NCBI RefSeq assembly: GCF_000012625.1
Contig: NC_007516.1
Coordinates: forward strand, 62,001 to 126,000
Length of the DNA stretch: 64,000 nt
Reading direction: 5' to 3'
Source: Synechococcus sp. CC9605
Lineage (GTDB): Bacteria; Cyanobacteriota; Cyanobacteriia; PCC-6307; Cyanobiaceae
Positions 40,564 through 51,068 of the stretch are shown here, one piece after another. The notes beneath the pieces are model-generated. The model was not told the DNA's origin. It saw only the letters and a list, made by a program, of their open reading frames with translations, and did not search any database. A program made the position numbers and the translations under genes. The stretch's first letter is position 1. Each line of letters starts with the position of its first letter.

Positions 40564-40612
40564 GCCCCATGGAAGACTTGCGCGATCAAGCGCAGTCTCC
40601 ATGGGGCTTTCT
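40564..40612 (+). terminator. Terminator of ahcY overlapping the dedA start codon
   Basis: A perfect 10-bp outer stem, GCCCCATGGA (40564-40573) with TCCATGGGGC (40598-40607), continues into a further imperfect stem (GACT-GCGC with GCGC-AGTC, one bulge on the 5' side). A TTTCT run follows. The ATG of dedA (40601-40603) lies inside the 3' arm. Confidence 0.8.
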
Positions 40613-41260
40613 GATCTGATCACGCAGCTACCGGAGTTGATCGGCCAGGCGGTGGAGGCGAACCAGTGGCTCGGTTACACCGCGATCTTCGCGGCGATGT
40701 TTCTCGAGAATCTGTTCCCGCCGATTCCATCCGAGCTGATCATGCCCCTCGGGGGCTTTTACGTGCAGCAGGGTCAGTTGGATCTGGTGCCTGTGGTGCT
40801 GGCCGGTTTGCTGGGGACGGTCCTCGGTGCCCTGCCCTGGTACGGGATCGGACGGTTGATCAATGAGGAACGGATCGAAGCTTGGTTGCAACGCCACGGT
40901 CGCTGGATTGGCATCAGTGCCGATGAGTTGGCCCGCAGCCGCCGCTGGTTCAGCCGCTACGGCACCGCCCTGGTGTTCTGGGGGCGATTGGTGCCTGGCA
41001 TTCGTACGCTGATATCGGTCCCAGCGGGCATTGAAATGATGCCGATGGCGCCGTTCCTTGTCTGGACCACCGCCGGCAGCCTGATCTGGACGGCCCTACT
41101 CACCGTGGCCGGCATGGTTCTTGGAGAGGGCTACAGCAATGTTGAGATTTGGATTGACCCTGTCTCCAAGGCCGTGAAGGTGTTGCTGGTGGTGGCGGTG
41201 CTGGCGGGCACGATCTGGTTGGGTCTGCGCATCTGGCGCCGGCGTCAGTCGTCCGACTGA
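40601..41260 (+). CDS. DedA family membrane protein
   Basis: DedA/VTT proteins are multi-pass membrane proteins linked to lipid-carrier flipping and membrane homeostasis. The 219-residue protein has the FLENLFPPIPSELIMPLGG signature, the FSRYGTALVFWGRLVPGIRTLISVPAG block and a C-terminal hydrophobic helix with a basic tail (RIWRRRQ). The first ATG is within the ahcY terminator; if it is not used, the next in-frame ATG (in AAMFLENL) would cut off residues that look conserved. It is convergent with ssb. Confidence 0.9.
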   Translation: MGLSDLITQLPELIGQAVEANQWLGYTAIFAAMFLENLFPPIPSELIMPLGGFYVQQGQLDLVPVVLAGLLGTVLGALPWYGIGRLINEERIEAWLQRHGRWIGISADELARSRRWFSRYGTALVFWGRLVPGIRTLISVPAGIEMMPMAPFLVWTTAGSLIWTALLTVAGMVLGEGYSNVEIWIDPVSKAVKVLLVVAVLAGTIWLGLRIWRRRQSSD

Positions 41261-41293
41261 GCACCGGCGCTGGGGTTGACCTGGGAAGAAGAC

Positions 41294-41671
41294 TTAGAAG
41301 GGAATCTCCTCATCGGAGGCATGGCCGCCAAAGCTGCCGGCCGCTTCCTGGTTGTCGCGTTTGGATCCGAGCAGTTCGAGCCGATCCACACGGACCACGG
41401 GTTTGCTGCGCTCTTCGCCGCTGGCGCGGTCGGTCCAGCGGTCCAGCTTGAAGCTGCCGATGATGCCGAGTAGTGACCCCTTCTTCACATAGTCCGCGGC
41501 GACCTGGGCCTGCTTGCCCCAGATCTCAAGGTTGAACCAGTCGGGTTCGTCATCGCGGCTGCGACGGTTCACTGCCATGGTGAGGTTGGCCACCATGCTG
41601 CCGGACTCGAAATAACGCACTTCGGGATCGCGGCCTGCACGGCCGACGAGGGTGACGGAATTAACGCCCAT
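41294..41671 (-). CDS. ssb: Single-stranded DNA-binding protein
   Basis: Coats single-stranded DNA during replication and repair. The 125-residue protein has the OB-fold sequence SVTLVGRAGRDPEVRYFESG, the NRRSRDDEPDWFNLEIWGKQA block and the acidic C-terminal tip DEEIPF that recruits partner proteins. The ATG at 41671 (MGVNSVTLVG) is preferred over one 30 bases upstream. It is divergent from mreB across 142 bp. Confidence 0.96.
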   Translation of the reverse strand: MGVNSVTLVGRAGRDPEVRYFESGSMVANLTMAVNRRSRDDEPDWFNLEIWGKQAQVAADYVKKGSLLGIIGSFKLDRWTDRASGEERSKPVVRVDRLELLGSKRDNQEAAGSFGGHASDEEIPF

Positions 41672-41813
41672 AGACAATTCATCTCCTGAATTTGGATTCA
41701 TGATGCGGCACCGGTTGGGTGACTGCTTCTAAGGAGTTCCACCCAAGCCGCTGGGTGTAACAGGCAACAGCTGAGAACGCCCCTATGATCCGGCGGTCTA
41801 AACTGCGGTATCT

Positions 41814-42866
41814 GTGTTCTTCCGTCGTTTCCAGCTGTCGCGCGACATCGGCATCGACCTGGGCACCGCTAATACCCTGATTTATGTCTCCGGCCGGGGC
41901 ATCGTGCTTCAAGAGCCCTCCGTGGTGGCTCTAGACCTCGAGCGTGGCACCACCATGGCCGTAGGTGATGAAGCTAAGTTGATGCTTGGCCGCACCCCCG
42001 GAAACATCCGGGCCGTCCGCCCGTTACGCGATGGGGTGATTGCCGATTTCGATGCCGCTGAGCAGATGCTCAAAACCTTCATCACCAAGGGAAATGAAGG
42101 CCGCGGCATCATGGCTCCTCGCCTCGTGGTCGGCATTCCTAGTGGTGTGACCGGTGTGGAGCGCCGCGCCGTTCGCGAAGCCGGCATGGCCGGGGCTCGC
42201 GAGGTTCACCTGATCGATGAGCCGGTGGCAGCCGCCATCGGTGCTGGTCTTCCCGTCACCGAGCCCGTTGGAACGATGATTGTGGACATCGGTGGCGGCA
42301 CCACCGAGGTTGCGGTGTTGAGCCTTGGTGGAACGGTGCTGAGTGAATCCGTGCGTGTTGCTGGCGATGAGATCAGCGATTCCATCGGCGTCTACTTGAA
42401 AAAGGTGCACAACATGGTCGTCGGCGAGCGCACGGCCGAGGAGATCAAGATCCGCATCGGCTCCGCCTTCCCCGACGACGAGTTCGATCAGCAGTCGATG
42501 GATGTGCGTGGCCTGCATCTCCTCTCCGGTTTGCCCCGCACGATCAACCTCAAGGCCGGTGATCTGCGTGAAGCGATTGCCGAGCCGCTCAACGTGATTG
42601 TGGAAGCGGTGAAGCGAACTCTGGAGCGCACGCCCCCTGAGTTGGCAGCCGACATCGTGGATCGGGGCATCATGTTGGCCGGTGGTGGCGCGCTGGTGCG
42701 GGGCATCAGCGACCTGATCAGCCACGAGACCGGCATTTTTGTGCACATTGCCGAAGACCCTCTCCTCTGTGTGGTGAATGGTTGTGGCCAGGTTCTGGAG
42801 GACTGGAAACGTCTGCAGCGGGTGGTTGACACTCCTGAATTCGTTCGCTCCGCCGCAGGCGCCTGA
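41814..42866 (+). CDS. mreB: Rod-shape-determining protein MreB
   Basis: Actin-like cytoskeletal protein guiding cell-wall synthesis. The 350-residue protein shows the phosphate-binding motif DIGIDLGTANTLIYV, the GIPSGVTGVERRAVREAG block, the second phosphate motif MIVDIGGGTTEVAV and the adenosine motif IMLAGGGALVRGI. It begins with GTG at 41814; a TATGAT box at 41784-41789 could be the -10 element. It is the first gene of mreB-mreC-mreD. Confidence 0.97.
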   Translation: MFFRRFQLSRDIGIDLGTANTLIYVSGRGIVLQEPSVVALDLERGTTMAVGDEAKLMLGRTPGNIRAVRPLRDGVIADFDAAEQMLKTFITKGNEGRGIMAPRLVVGIPSGVTGVERRAVREAGMAGAREVHLIDEPVAAAIGAGLPVTEPVGTMIVDIGGGTTEVAVLSLGGTVLSESVRVAGDEISDSIGVYLKKVHNMVVGERTAEEIKIRIGSAFPDDEFDQQSMDVRGLHLLSGLPRTINLKAGDLREAIAEPLNVIVEAVKRTLERTPPELAADIVDRGIMLAGGGALVRGISDLISHETGIFVHIAEDPLLCVVNGCGQVLEDWKRLQRVVDTPEFVRSAAGA

Positions 42867-42870
42867 AGCC

Positions 42871-43617
42871 ATGGCCCCAACGCTCCGTCCCGGCAAAAGC
42901 CGCTGGCGTGGATTGGGGCAGCTCACCCCCTGGCTGCTTCTGGTGGTGGGGCTTCTTCTGGTGCGTCTGAGCAAGGGCGCTGGTTTCAGCGATGCATACG
43001 CTCTGCTTAGCCGACCCTTCTGGCCTGGGCCTGCCCAGAGGGAATGGGTGACCGCTGCGGCGGATCTTGAGGAGCGCTCTCGCCTGCAGCTGTTGGAAGA
43101 CGACAACCGTCGTCTGCGTGGACTGTTGGAGCTCCAGCAACAAGGGGCTGCAGATGGGGAGGTGTCAGCTGCTGTGATCTCCCGCTCGTCGCGGGGTTGG
43201 TGGCAGCAACTGCAGTTGGGCAAGGGCTCGCTGCAGGGCATCGGTCAGGGCGATGCGGTTTTGGGTCCAGGTGGTCTGGTGGGGCGTATCGCCAGCGTGA
43301 CCCCGGCGACGGCGCGGGTGAAATTGCTCACCGCCCCTGGCCATGAGATTGGTGTGTGGCTGCCCCGCAGCCGCCGCCACGGATTGCTGGTGGGCCGCGG
43401 CAGCAGTCGCCTCTCGCTTCGTTTCATCGACAAGGATCCTGACGTGCGTCCGGGGGATCTCGTCGCCACGTCGCCGGCCAGCACCCTGTTGCCACCCAAC
43501 GTTCCGGTGGGGGTGGTCCAGTCGGTGGACGAGCAGACGGTTCCCGCCCCCACGGCGGTGGTGCAGTTGATCGCTGCACCGGAGGCGATCGATTGGGTGC
43601 AGGTGCAGACGCGTTGA
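42871..43617 (+). CDS. mreC: Rod-shape-determining protein MreC
   Basis: Bitopic inner-membrane protein that organises the elongation machinery in the periplasm. The 248-residue protein has an N-terminal basic segment and one membrane helix (LTPWLLLVVGLLLVRLS), a short coiled coil (LEERSRLQLLEDDNRRLRGLLELQQQ) and the beta-rich domain with the VLGPGGLVGRIASVTPATARV and DVRPGDLVATSP blocks. The ATG at 42871 is 4 bp after the mreB stop. Confidence 0.94.
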   Translation: MAPTLRPGKSRWRGLGQLTPWLLLVVGLLLVRLSKGAGFSDAYALLSRPFWPGPAQREWVTAAADLEERSRLQLLEDDNRRLRGLLELQQQGAADGEVSAAVISRSSRGWWQQLQLGKGSLQGIGQGDAVLGPGGLVGRIASVTPATARVKLLTAPGHEIGVWLPRSRRHGLLVGRGSSRLSLRFIDKDPDVRPGDLVATSPASTLLPPNVPVGVVQSVDEQTVPAPTAVVQLIAAPEAIDWVQVQTR

Positions 43618-43618
43618 G

Positions 43619-44143
43619 ATGAGAACCACTGACATGCCCCGACTGCACCGACAACCGATCTGTGTAGCCTCAGCCCTGGTGGTGCCGTTGTTGGCCTTGG
43701 CGTCGCCGCGTTGGTTGGCCATTGATGGGGTCGGTCCTGCCTGGGCTGTGCTTTGGCTGTTGCCCTGGGCGCTTGTAGATGGTCCGGTGTCGGGCGCCTT
43801 GGCGGGTTTGGCTTTAGGGCTGGTGCTGGATGGTCTCAACCTCGCTGGTTTGAGTCAGGTGCCGGCGCTGCTGCTGTTGGGCTGGTGGTGGGGACGGCTT
43901 GGGCGGCGCGCAGCACCGATCCAACGCAGCCTGAATCTGGGTTTGTTGGCCTGGCTTGGCTCCCTGGGGCTTGGTTTGTCCTTGATCCTGCAGCTCTGGT
44001 GGCGTCAAGGCGGAGCACTGGATCCCCTCACCCAGAGCTGGGGTCTACAGACCCTGTGGTGTCAGGCCCTGATCACGGGTTTGCTGGCGCCGCTGTTGGT
44101 GTCGTTGCAGTTGCTGCTTTGGCGAAGGAGGGTTCCCTCATGA
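43619..44143 (+). CDS. mreD: Rod-shape-determining protein MreD
   Basis: A very hydrophobic membrane protein of 174 residues with about five helices, immediately after mreC, with the gene position and the LDGLNLAGLSQVPALLLLGW-type segment expected of MreD. MreD is poorly conserved in sequence, so the call relies on position and hydrophobicity. It overlaps the following lipoprotein gene by 4 bp. Confidence 0.85.
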   Translation: MRTTDMPRLHRQPICVASALVVPLLALASPRWLAIDGVGPAWAVLWLLPWALVDGPVSGALAGLALGLVLDGLNLAGLSQVPALLLLGWWWGRLGRRAAPIQRSLNLGLLAWLGSLGLGLSLILQLWWRQGGALDPLTQSWGLQTLWCQALITGLLAPLLVSLQLLLWRRRVPS

Positions 44144-45447
44144 GGCTCAACCGCCGGGATCTGCTGCTGGGGGCAGCGGCCTTCGGGCTGGCGGCCTGTG
44201 CTCCCAGGAACCAAAAGAGCAGGGCAATCGAGTTGTGGACCCTGCAATTGGCCCCCAAGTTCAATCCCTATTTCGCGGATGTTCTTGGGGCATGGAGCCG
44301 TTTCCATCCGGGCGCACCTGTGCGCTGGACGGATCTGCCCTGGGGGTCCGTGGAACGCAAGTTGCTGGCAGCGGTGTTCGCCCGCACGGCCCCGGACGTG
44401 GTGAACCTCAATCCGCCCTTCGCGGCCAATCTGGCCAGCAAAGGTGGCCTGGCCGACTTGACCCCGCTGCTGCCGGCTGAGGCCGCTGGTCGCTATCTGC
44501 CCTCGGTGTGGCAAGCCTGTCATGACCCCGATGCCGGGCAGATCGCTGTGCCCTGGTATCTCACGGTGCGACTGAGTCTGGTGAATCGGGCGCTGTTGGA
44601 TCAAGCCGGCATTGCAGCACCGCCCAGCCACTGGGATCAGGTGCCCGCCTTCGCGCGTCGTATCCGCGAGCGCACGGGCCGTTACGGGCTGTTCCTCACC
44701 ACCGTGCCGGATGACTCGGCCGAGCTCCTCGAAACCCTGGTGCAGATGGGGGTGACCCTGCTGGATTCCCGACGCCGGGCTGCGTTCGACAGCCCGGCGG
44801 GGCTTCGGGCCTTCCGTTTTTGGAGTGATCTCTACCGGGAGGGGTTGTTGCCTCGGGAGGTGGTGAGTCAGGGGCAACGCCGTGCGATCGAGTTGTTCCA
44901 GAGTGGTGATCTCGCCCTGGCGGCCACGGGGGCGGAGTTCCTGCGCAGCATCCAGACCAATGCGCCTGGGGTTGCTGCGGTGACGGAGCCCCATCCCCCG
45001 CTGATCGGTGCAGATGGCACGGCCAATGTGGCCTTGATGACGTTGGCGGTGCCGCGTCAGAGCCAGCGCGTCCAGGAGGCCGTCGATCTGGCGCTGTTCC
45101 TGACCAATGCCTATCAGCAGGCGCGCTTTGCCGCTGAGGCGCGGGTGTTGCCGTCGTCGATTGAGGCCTTGGTCCGGGTGCGGCGTGAATTGGAGCAACA
45201 GGTTCCTGCCACCGATGCGGAGCGTCAGATTCGCCAGGCTCGATTGCTCTCGGCCAGCACGTTGGATCGTGCCCGGGTGTTGGTGCCGGCCATGCCGGGG
45301 ATCAAGCGCCTGCAGAAGATCCTTTACACCCAGATGCAGCGGGCGATGTTGGCCCAGGTCAGCCCTGAACAAGCCCTTGCAGCCGCGGCGTCGGAATGGA
45401 ATCGATATGCCCGTTCGCGATGGCCTGAGGTCGCCGGCAATTCTTAA
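44140..45447 (+). CDS. ABC-type sugar-binding lipoprotein (orphan)
   Basis: The 435-residue protein starts MRLNRRDLLLGAAAFGLAAC, a signal peptide with a lipobox (LAAC, Cys20) and a twin-Arg-like RRD. The rest is a family 1 extracellular solute-binding protein (LWTLQLAPKFNPYFADVLGAW, WGSVERKLLAAVFARTAPDVVNL, VPWYLTVRLSLVNRALLDQAGI). The fold suggests sugar or glycerol-phosphate-type ligands. No permease or ATPase gene is nearby. Its ATG overlaps mreD by 4 bp, so it sits inside the mre operon. The partner transporter would have to be elsewhere. Confidence 0.88.
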   Translation: MRLNRRDLLLGAAAFGLAACAPRNQKSRAIELWTLQLAPKFNPYFADVLGAWSRFHPGAPVRWTDLPWGSVERKLLAAVFARTAPDVVNLNPPFAANLASKGGLADLTPLLPAEAAGRYLPSVWQACHDPDAGQIAVPWYLTVRLSLVNRALLDQAGIAAPPSHWDQVPAFARRIRERTGRYGLFLTTVPDDSAELLETLVQMGVTLLDSRRRAAFDSPAGLRAFRFWSDLYREGLLPREVVSQGQRRAIELFQSGDLALAATGAEFLRSIQTNAPGVAAVTEPHPPLIGADGTANVALMTLAVPRQSQRVQEAVDLALFLTNAYQQARFAAEARVLPSSIEALVRVRRELEQQVPATDAERQIRQARLLSASTLDRARVLVPAMPGIKRLQKILYTQMQRAMLAQVSPEQALAAAASEWNRYARSRWPEVAGNS

Positions 45448-45539
45448 AACAATCGGTAAACAAGCTGCGCGACAGGGTGTTTGCGTCGGTGTCCAGGCCC
45501 TGACTAGTAAGGTTGCAGCTCTTTATAGGTTTGATTCGG

Positions 45540-46301
45540 ATGACGGGCGACTTGCCCTCACAACCGAAAGCCACCATTCTTGTCGTTGATGACGAGGCTG
45601 CAGTTCGGCGAGTTTTGGTGATGCGCCTGCAGCTGTCGGGCTACCGCGTTATTTGCGCCGAAGACGGCGAAGAGGCCCTGGAGATGTACCACAACGAGTC
45701 GCCCGATCTGGTGGTGCTCGATGTGATGCTGCCCAAGCTGGATGGTTTTGCAGTTTGCCGGCGCCTGAGGGCCGAATCCTGTGTACCAATCATTTTCCTC
45801 TCCGCTGTTGAAGCGATCTCCGAGCGAGTCGCTGGATTGGATTTGGGCGCAGACGATTATTTGCCCAAACCCTTCAGCCCCAAGGAACTGGAAGCTCGTA
45901 TTTCAACAATTTTGCGCCGGGTGGGTCGGGGCAATGCTGTCATTGAAAGCCGTGAATTGCCCACGGGGCAAGGAGTTTTGCGGCTCGGTGACCTGGTTGT
46001 GGACACCAACAGACGCCAAGTCACCCGAGGTTCTGAGCGAATTAACCTCACCTACACGGAATTCAGCCTTTTGGAGTTGCTGTTCCGCGATCCCGGACAC
46101 GTTGTGCCCCGGGCAGAAATTCTTGAGCAACTTTGGGGCTATCCCCCCCGGCGTGCTGCAGACCTTCGCGTGGTTGATGTCTATGTGGCGCGGTTGCGCG
46201 GAAAACTGGAGCCTGATCCCCGCAATCCCGAGCTGATCCTTACGGTGCGGGGCATTGGTTATGCCTCTCAGCGCATGGGCGAGGCCTTCGCTGCCGGGTG
46301 A
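45540..46301 (+). CDS. rpaB: OmpR-type response regulator RpaB (Ycf27)
   Basis: Two-component regulator of light-responsive genes; in cyanobacteria RpaB binds HLR1 sites and is phosphorylated by NblS. The 253-residue protein has a receiver domain (TILVVDDEAAVRRVL, phospho-Asp61 in VVLDVMLPKLDGF, Lys in LPKPFSPKELEARI). The C-terminal winged helix contains LTYTEFSLLELLFRDPGHVV, VDVYVARLRGKLEPD and TVRGIGY. The KPFSPKELEARI linker resembles RpaB rather than RpaA. The ATG at 45540 was chosen. lysS follows. Confidence 0.9.
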   Translation: MTGDLPSQPKATILVVDDEAAVRRVLVMRLQLSGYRVICAEDGEEALEMYHNESPDLVVLDVMLPKLDGFAVCRRLRAESCVPIIFLSAVEAISERVAGLDLGADDYLPKPFSPKELEARISTILRRVGRGNAVIESRELPTGQGVLRLGDLVVDTNRRQVTRGSERINLTYTEFSLLELLFRDPGHVVPRAEILEQLWGYPPRRAADLRVVDVYVARLRGKLEPDPRNPELILTVRGIGYASQRMGEAFAAG

Positions 46302-46345
46302 TCAACCCGCGGGCGGGCAGGATGGCGCCCGACTGACCTGCTGCT

Positions 46346-47854
46346 GTGTCTGAGCTGCGCGACACCCGTCTGGAAAAGGCGAGGACATTGGAGGAGCTGG
46401 GGCAGGGCCCCTATGCCCTCACCTTTAGCCCCAGCCACCGCATGGCTGAGCTACAGGTGACCCATGCCGATCTCCCCAAGGGGGAAGAGCGGGACGTCAG
46501 CGTTTCCGTGGCGGGGCGGGTGATGACCCGCCGGGTGATGGGAAAGTTGGCCTTTTTCACCCTGGCCGATGAGACGGGTTCCATCCAGCTGTTCCTGGAG
46601 AAGGCGGGGCTGGAGGCCCAGCAGGAGGGCTGGTTCAAACAGATCACCTCGTTGGTGGACAGTGGCGACTGGCTTGGGGTGAGCGGCACCCTGCGTCGCA
46701 CTGACCGAGGTGAACTGTCGGTAAAGGTGAGCGACTGGCGCATGCTCACCAAGGCGCTGCAGCCCCTTCCCGACAAGTGGCATGGTCTGGCCGACGTGGA
46801 GAAGCGCTACCGCCAGCGTTACCTGGATCTGGTGGTGTCTCCCGACAGCCGGGAGACGTTCCGGCGCCGGGCCCGCCTGGTGAGCGGCATTCGCCGCTGG
46901 CTTGATCAACGGGATTTTCTCGAGATCGAGACCCCCGTGTTGCAGAGCGAACCCGGTGGCGCCGACGCGCGACCGTTCGAGACCCATCACAACGCTCTCG
47001 ATCTGCCCCTCACCCTCCGGATTGCCACCGAGTTACACCTCAAGCGCCTGGTGGTGGGCGGCTTTGAGCGGGTTTATGAACTGGGCCGGATCTTCCGCAA
47101 TGAAGGGGTTAGCACCCGCCATAACCCCGAGTTCACTTCGGTGGAGATCTATCAGGCCTACAGCGACTACGTCGGGATGATGGAGCTCACCGAGCAGATG
47201 GTCAGCGCGGTGTGTGAAGAGGTCTGCGGCACGACCACCATCACCTACCAGGGCACCGAGATCGATCTGGCACCGCCGTGGCGGCGCGCCACCATGCACG
47301 AGCTCGTGCAAGACGCGACGGGGCTTGATTTCAATGGCTTCAGCAGTCGGGAGGAGGCGGCCGCGGCGATGACCGCCAAGGGTCTGCATGCACCTGAACT
47401 GGCCGACTCGGTGGGCCGTCTGCTCAATGAAGCCTTTGAGCAAGCGGTGGAGACGACCCTGATTCAGCCCACCTTCGTCACCGATTACCCGGTAGAGATT
47501 TCGCCCCTGGCCCGGCCCCATCGCAGCAAGCCAGGCCTGGTGGAGCGCTTTGAGTTGTTCATCGTCGGCCGCGAGCACGCCAATGCCTTCAGTGAGCTCA
47601 CCGATCCTGTGGATCAACGGCAGCGCCTCGAGGCCCAGCAGGCGCGCAAGGCGGCGGGCGACCTGGAAGCGCAGGGGTTGGACGAGGATTTCGTAATGGC
47701 CCTGGAGGTGGGCATGCCCCCCACGGGAGGTCTGGGGATCGGCATCGACCGGTTGGTGATGCTGCTCACCGACTGCCCTTCGATTCGGGATGTGATCGCC
47801 TTCCCGCTGTTGCGGCCGGAGTCCCGCAAGGGAGAACCACCCTCAGTGGAATAA
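46346..47854 (+). CDS. lysS: Lysyl-tRNA synthetase, class II
   Basis: Charges tRNA-Lys. The 502-residue protein has the N-terminal OB-fold anticodon-binding domain ([21 protein letters not shown]) and the class II catalytic core, with motif 2 [20 protein letters not shown] and motif 3 [15 protein letters not shown]. The start is GTG at 46346. It lies downstream of rpaB and upstream of a small unknown gene. Confidence 0.97.
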   Translation: MSELRDTRLEKARTLEELGQGPYALTFSPSHRMAELQVTHADLPKGEERDVSVSVAGRVMTRRVMGKLAFFTLADETGSIQLFLEKAGLEAQQEGWFKQITSLVDSGDWLGVSGTLRRTDRGELSVKVSDWRMLTKALQPLPDKWHGLADVEKRYRQRYLDLVVSPDSRETFRRRARLVSGIRRWLDQRDFLEIETPVLQSEPGGADARPFETHHNALDLPLTLRIATELHLKRLVVGGFERVYELGRIFRNEGVSTRHNPEFTSVEIYQAYSDYVGMMELTEQMVSAVCEEVCGTTTITYQGTEIDLAPPWRRATMHELVQDATGLDFNGFSSREEAAAAMTAKGLHAPELADSVGRLLNEAFEQAVETTLIQPTFVTDYPVEISPLARPHRSKPGLVERFELFIVGREHANAFSELTDPVDQRQRLEAQQARKAAGDLEAQGLDEDFVMALEVGMPPTGGLGIGIDRLVMLLTDCPSIRDVIAFPLLRPESRKGEPPSVE

Positions 47855-47881
47855 TGGGTGGAGTGGCATGGTCCTATCCCC

Positions 47882-48145
47882 ATGAGTGGAGAACGCGTCG
47901 GGTTTCGCTTCAAGCACGCTGATGCCGTGGTCAAGCGGAATCCTCAGGGCCGTTCCCGTCGGGGATGGGTGATGGAGCCGGTGGAGCAGACCACCAGCCG
48001 TGGCACCAAAATGCCTGCTTACCGCATCCGCTGGCGTGACAGTGAGCGGCCGGAGATCGTGTTGCAACACATGTTGATTGCCGATCCCGATCCCACCCCT
48101 CCGCCCGAGGGTGTGAGCCTCGAGCCCCCCGCGCCCAAGGCCTGA
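47882..48145 (+). CDS. Small conserved protein of unknown function
   Basis: An 87-residue, mostly polar protein starting MSGERVGFRFKHADAVVKRN, with a basic patch (PQGRSRRGWVMEP) and a Pro/Glu-rich tail. No known domain is recognised. I recall similar short proteins downstream of lysS in marine Synechococcus, which supports it being a real gene, but no role is known. It is 27 bp after lysS and convergent with the ergothioneine-linked genes. Confidence 0.7.
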   Translation: MSGERVGFRFKHADAVVKRNPQGRSRRGWVMEPVEQTTSRGTKMPAYRIRWRDSERPEIVLQHMLIADPDPTPPPEGVSLEPPAPKA

Positions 48146-48146
48146 T

Positions 48147-48626
48147 CTAACCCAGCCCAGAGTCGCGGCGCAGCTGTTCCAGCTCCTGTTCCGCTTCAAA
48201 CAACGCCCAGTCCTTCTCGAGTGTTGAGGTGCTGGGCTTTTCCTGTTGCTGCTGAAGCTCTTTCAGCTGTCGCTCCACCTCGTTGAAGCGGCGTCCCAGA
48301 TCCTCTAGGTCGACCCAGAGGGAACGTCCCTGGTTCATCAGGCTGGTGAGATGTTGTTCGGCTCGTCCGGCCAGATCGGCTGCGCCGGCCGCCTTGGCAC
48401 GGTCCACTCGGCTGCGCCAGGCCCGCACGTCCTCTGCCAGTCGCAGCAGCTGTTGGCGTTGCTGCTTTGCTTCGCCTTGCAGTTGTTGGCGTTGCCGTTG
48501 CAGGGCGCCAGCTCGGTCCTTCAAGTGCTGCTCGCTGAACAGCTGGTCCTGGACGGGGTTATTGCGCAGAAAGGCGGAGAGCCTGGCGTCCAGCTCCCGT
48601 TCCAACTGCTCCAGCCAGCTGCTCAT
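48147..48626 (-). CDS. Coiled-coil protein of the ergothioneine cluster (hercynine metabolism protein)
   Basis: The 159-residue protein is almost entirely helical and Gln/Arg/Leu-rich (LQRQRQQLQGEAKQQRQQLL, FNEVERQLKELQQQQEK). This looks like long coiled coils without a catalytic motif. It matches my memory of the cyanobacterial family annotated as 'hercynine metabolism protein', named for linkage to egtB/egtD. It is the last of four same-strand genes; its ATG overlaps the stop of the preceding small gene by 4 bp. The biochemical role is unknown. Confidence 0.75.
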   Translation of the reverse strand: MSSWLEQLERELDARLSAFLRNNPVQDQLFSEQHLKDRAGALQRQRQQLQGEAKQQRQQLLRLAEDVRAWRSRVDRAKAAGAADLAGRAEQHLTSLMNQGRSLWVDLEDLGRRFNEVERQLKELQQQQEKPSTSTLEKDWALFEAEQELEQLRRDSGLG

Positions 48627-48856
48627 GCCTCGCCTGGGGTGGTGATCACTGGTTTTTCGATTTCTTTCTCCAGGGGCTCGATTGCGGCTGTTTTGGAGTT
48701 GAGGATCATCTGGGTGAGCTGCGCCGCTTTCACTTCTCCCACTTCACCTTCCAATTCCCCCAGGCGATCAAAGGCCGCCATGTACACCGCTTCCAGGTCT
48801 TGGATCAGCTGTTCACGCTGTTGCTTGATCGCCTGACGCCGTTCGTCTGATTTCAT
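48623..48856 (-). CDS. Small protein of the ergothioneine cluster (hercynine metabolism small protein)
   Basis: A 77-residue, highly charged, helical protein (MKSDERRQAIKQQREQLIQD... GELEGEVGEVKAAQLTQMI). It has no recognised domain. It matches my memory of the family called 'hercynine metabolism small protein', which always neighbours egtB/egtD in cyanobacteria. It lies 33 bp after egtD and overlaps the next gene, so translational coupling is likely. Confidence 0.75.
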   Translation of the reverse strand: MKSDERRQAIKQQREQLIQDLEAVYMAAFDRLGELEGEVGEVKAAQLTQMILNSKTAAIEPLEKEIEKPVITTPGEA

Positions 48857-48889
48857 GCCGCCATGAGCTCATGGGCTCCATCTGTGGAG

Positions 48890-49839
48890 TCAGTCTGCCG
48901 GCAAAAGCAGATGCAGAGCCATTTGCTGGTGCGGATCCTCCCAGCTGCTCTCAATCCGCCATCCGGCCTGGTTTGCAAGGTCGGCTGCAGTTCCTGAGGA
49001 GTATTTGACGCTGTGTTCAGTGATCCAGGCGTCGTCTTTCTTGAAGACCCAGGTTTCGCCGGCCAGATGCACGGTTTGATCCTGCGTGCTCACCAGCGCC
49101 ATTTCGATCCGTTGCTGCTGCTCTTGCCAGCGGGCCCGGTAGCGGAACTGCGCGGGATCGGCATCGCCCTGAAGCTCGCGGTTCAGCCGCTGCAGCAGGT
49201 TGAGGGCGAAGGCGGCGGAGAAGCCGGCGGCATCGTCATAGGCGGCTTCCATAAGGGACTGTTCCCGCGGTTGATCCAGCCCCAGCAGCAGCGGCCCTCC
49301 AGCCAGCAGCTGCCGGGCATTGCGCAGAAAGTCAACAGCCTCCTCTGGGGTGAAGTTGCCCAGGGAGCTGCCAGGAAAGAAGCCGATGCGCCGCTGGCCG
49401 TTCAGGGCGGGATGCTGCGGTAGCTGCTCAAGGCGGGTGTGGTCACAGCAGATGCCCACCATGGCGGTGTTGGGGTGCCGGGCCGCGAGGCCGGAGAGGG
49501 CCTCCTTTAGGGCGCTGAGGCTGATGTCCAAGGCGGCGAAGACGCTGCTGCCGAGGGCTGTGAGCAGCGGATCCACCTTGCGGGCATTGCCGATTCCGAA
49601 TTCCACCACCATTCCGGGGCCCGTGGCGGCGGCGATGGCGTCAGCGTGCAGCTCCAGCAGGGCTATCTCCCGGTTGGTGAGTGTGTATTCCGGTTGCTTG
49701 CAGATCTCAGCGAACAGCCGGGATCCCTCGGCGTCGTAAAGCAGCCAGGCTGGGAGCTGCCGAGGGCTGCGCTTCAAGCCGTCCTGCACCAGCTGCTGCA
49801 GATCTGCTGGCGATGGATGGAGGTTGATCAGGCTGATGC

Positions 49840-49843
<4 letters not shown>
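48890..49843 (-). CDS. egtD: Histidine N-alpha-methyltransferase
   Basis: Trimethylates histidine to hercynine with SAM, the first step of ergothioneine biosynthesis. The 317-residue protein has the SAM-binding segment VVEFGIGNARKVDPLL, the family blocks LPAWLLYDAEGSRLFAEICKQPEYTLTNRE and FPGSSLGNFTPEEAVDFL, and a C-terminal strand with HSVKYSSG. All are typical of EgtD. It overlaps egtB by 4 bp (ATGA). Confidence 0.96.
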
Positions 49844-50988
<1,145 letters not shown>

Positions 50989-51068
50989 GAGTGCGACCAA
51001 TCTCCTGCGGACCTTAGGGGGTGCTGTAAACCATCGGTACCATCAGCCCATCAATTTGGCTGATTCCC

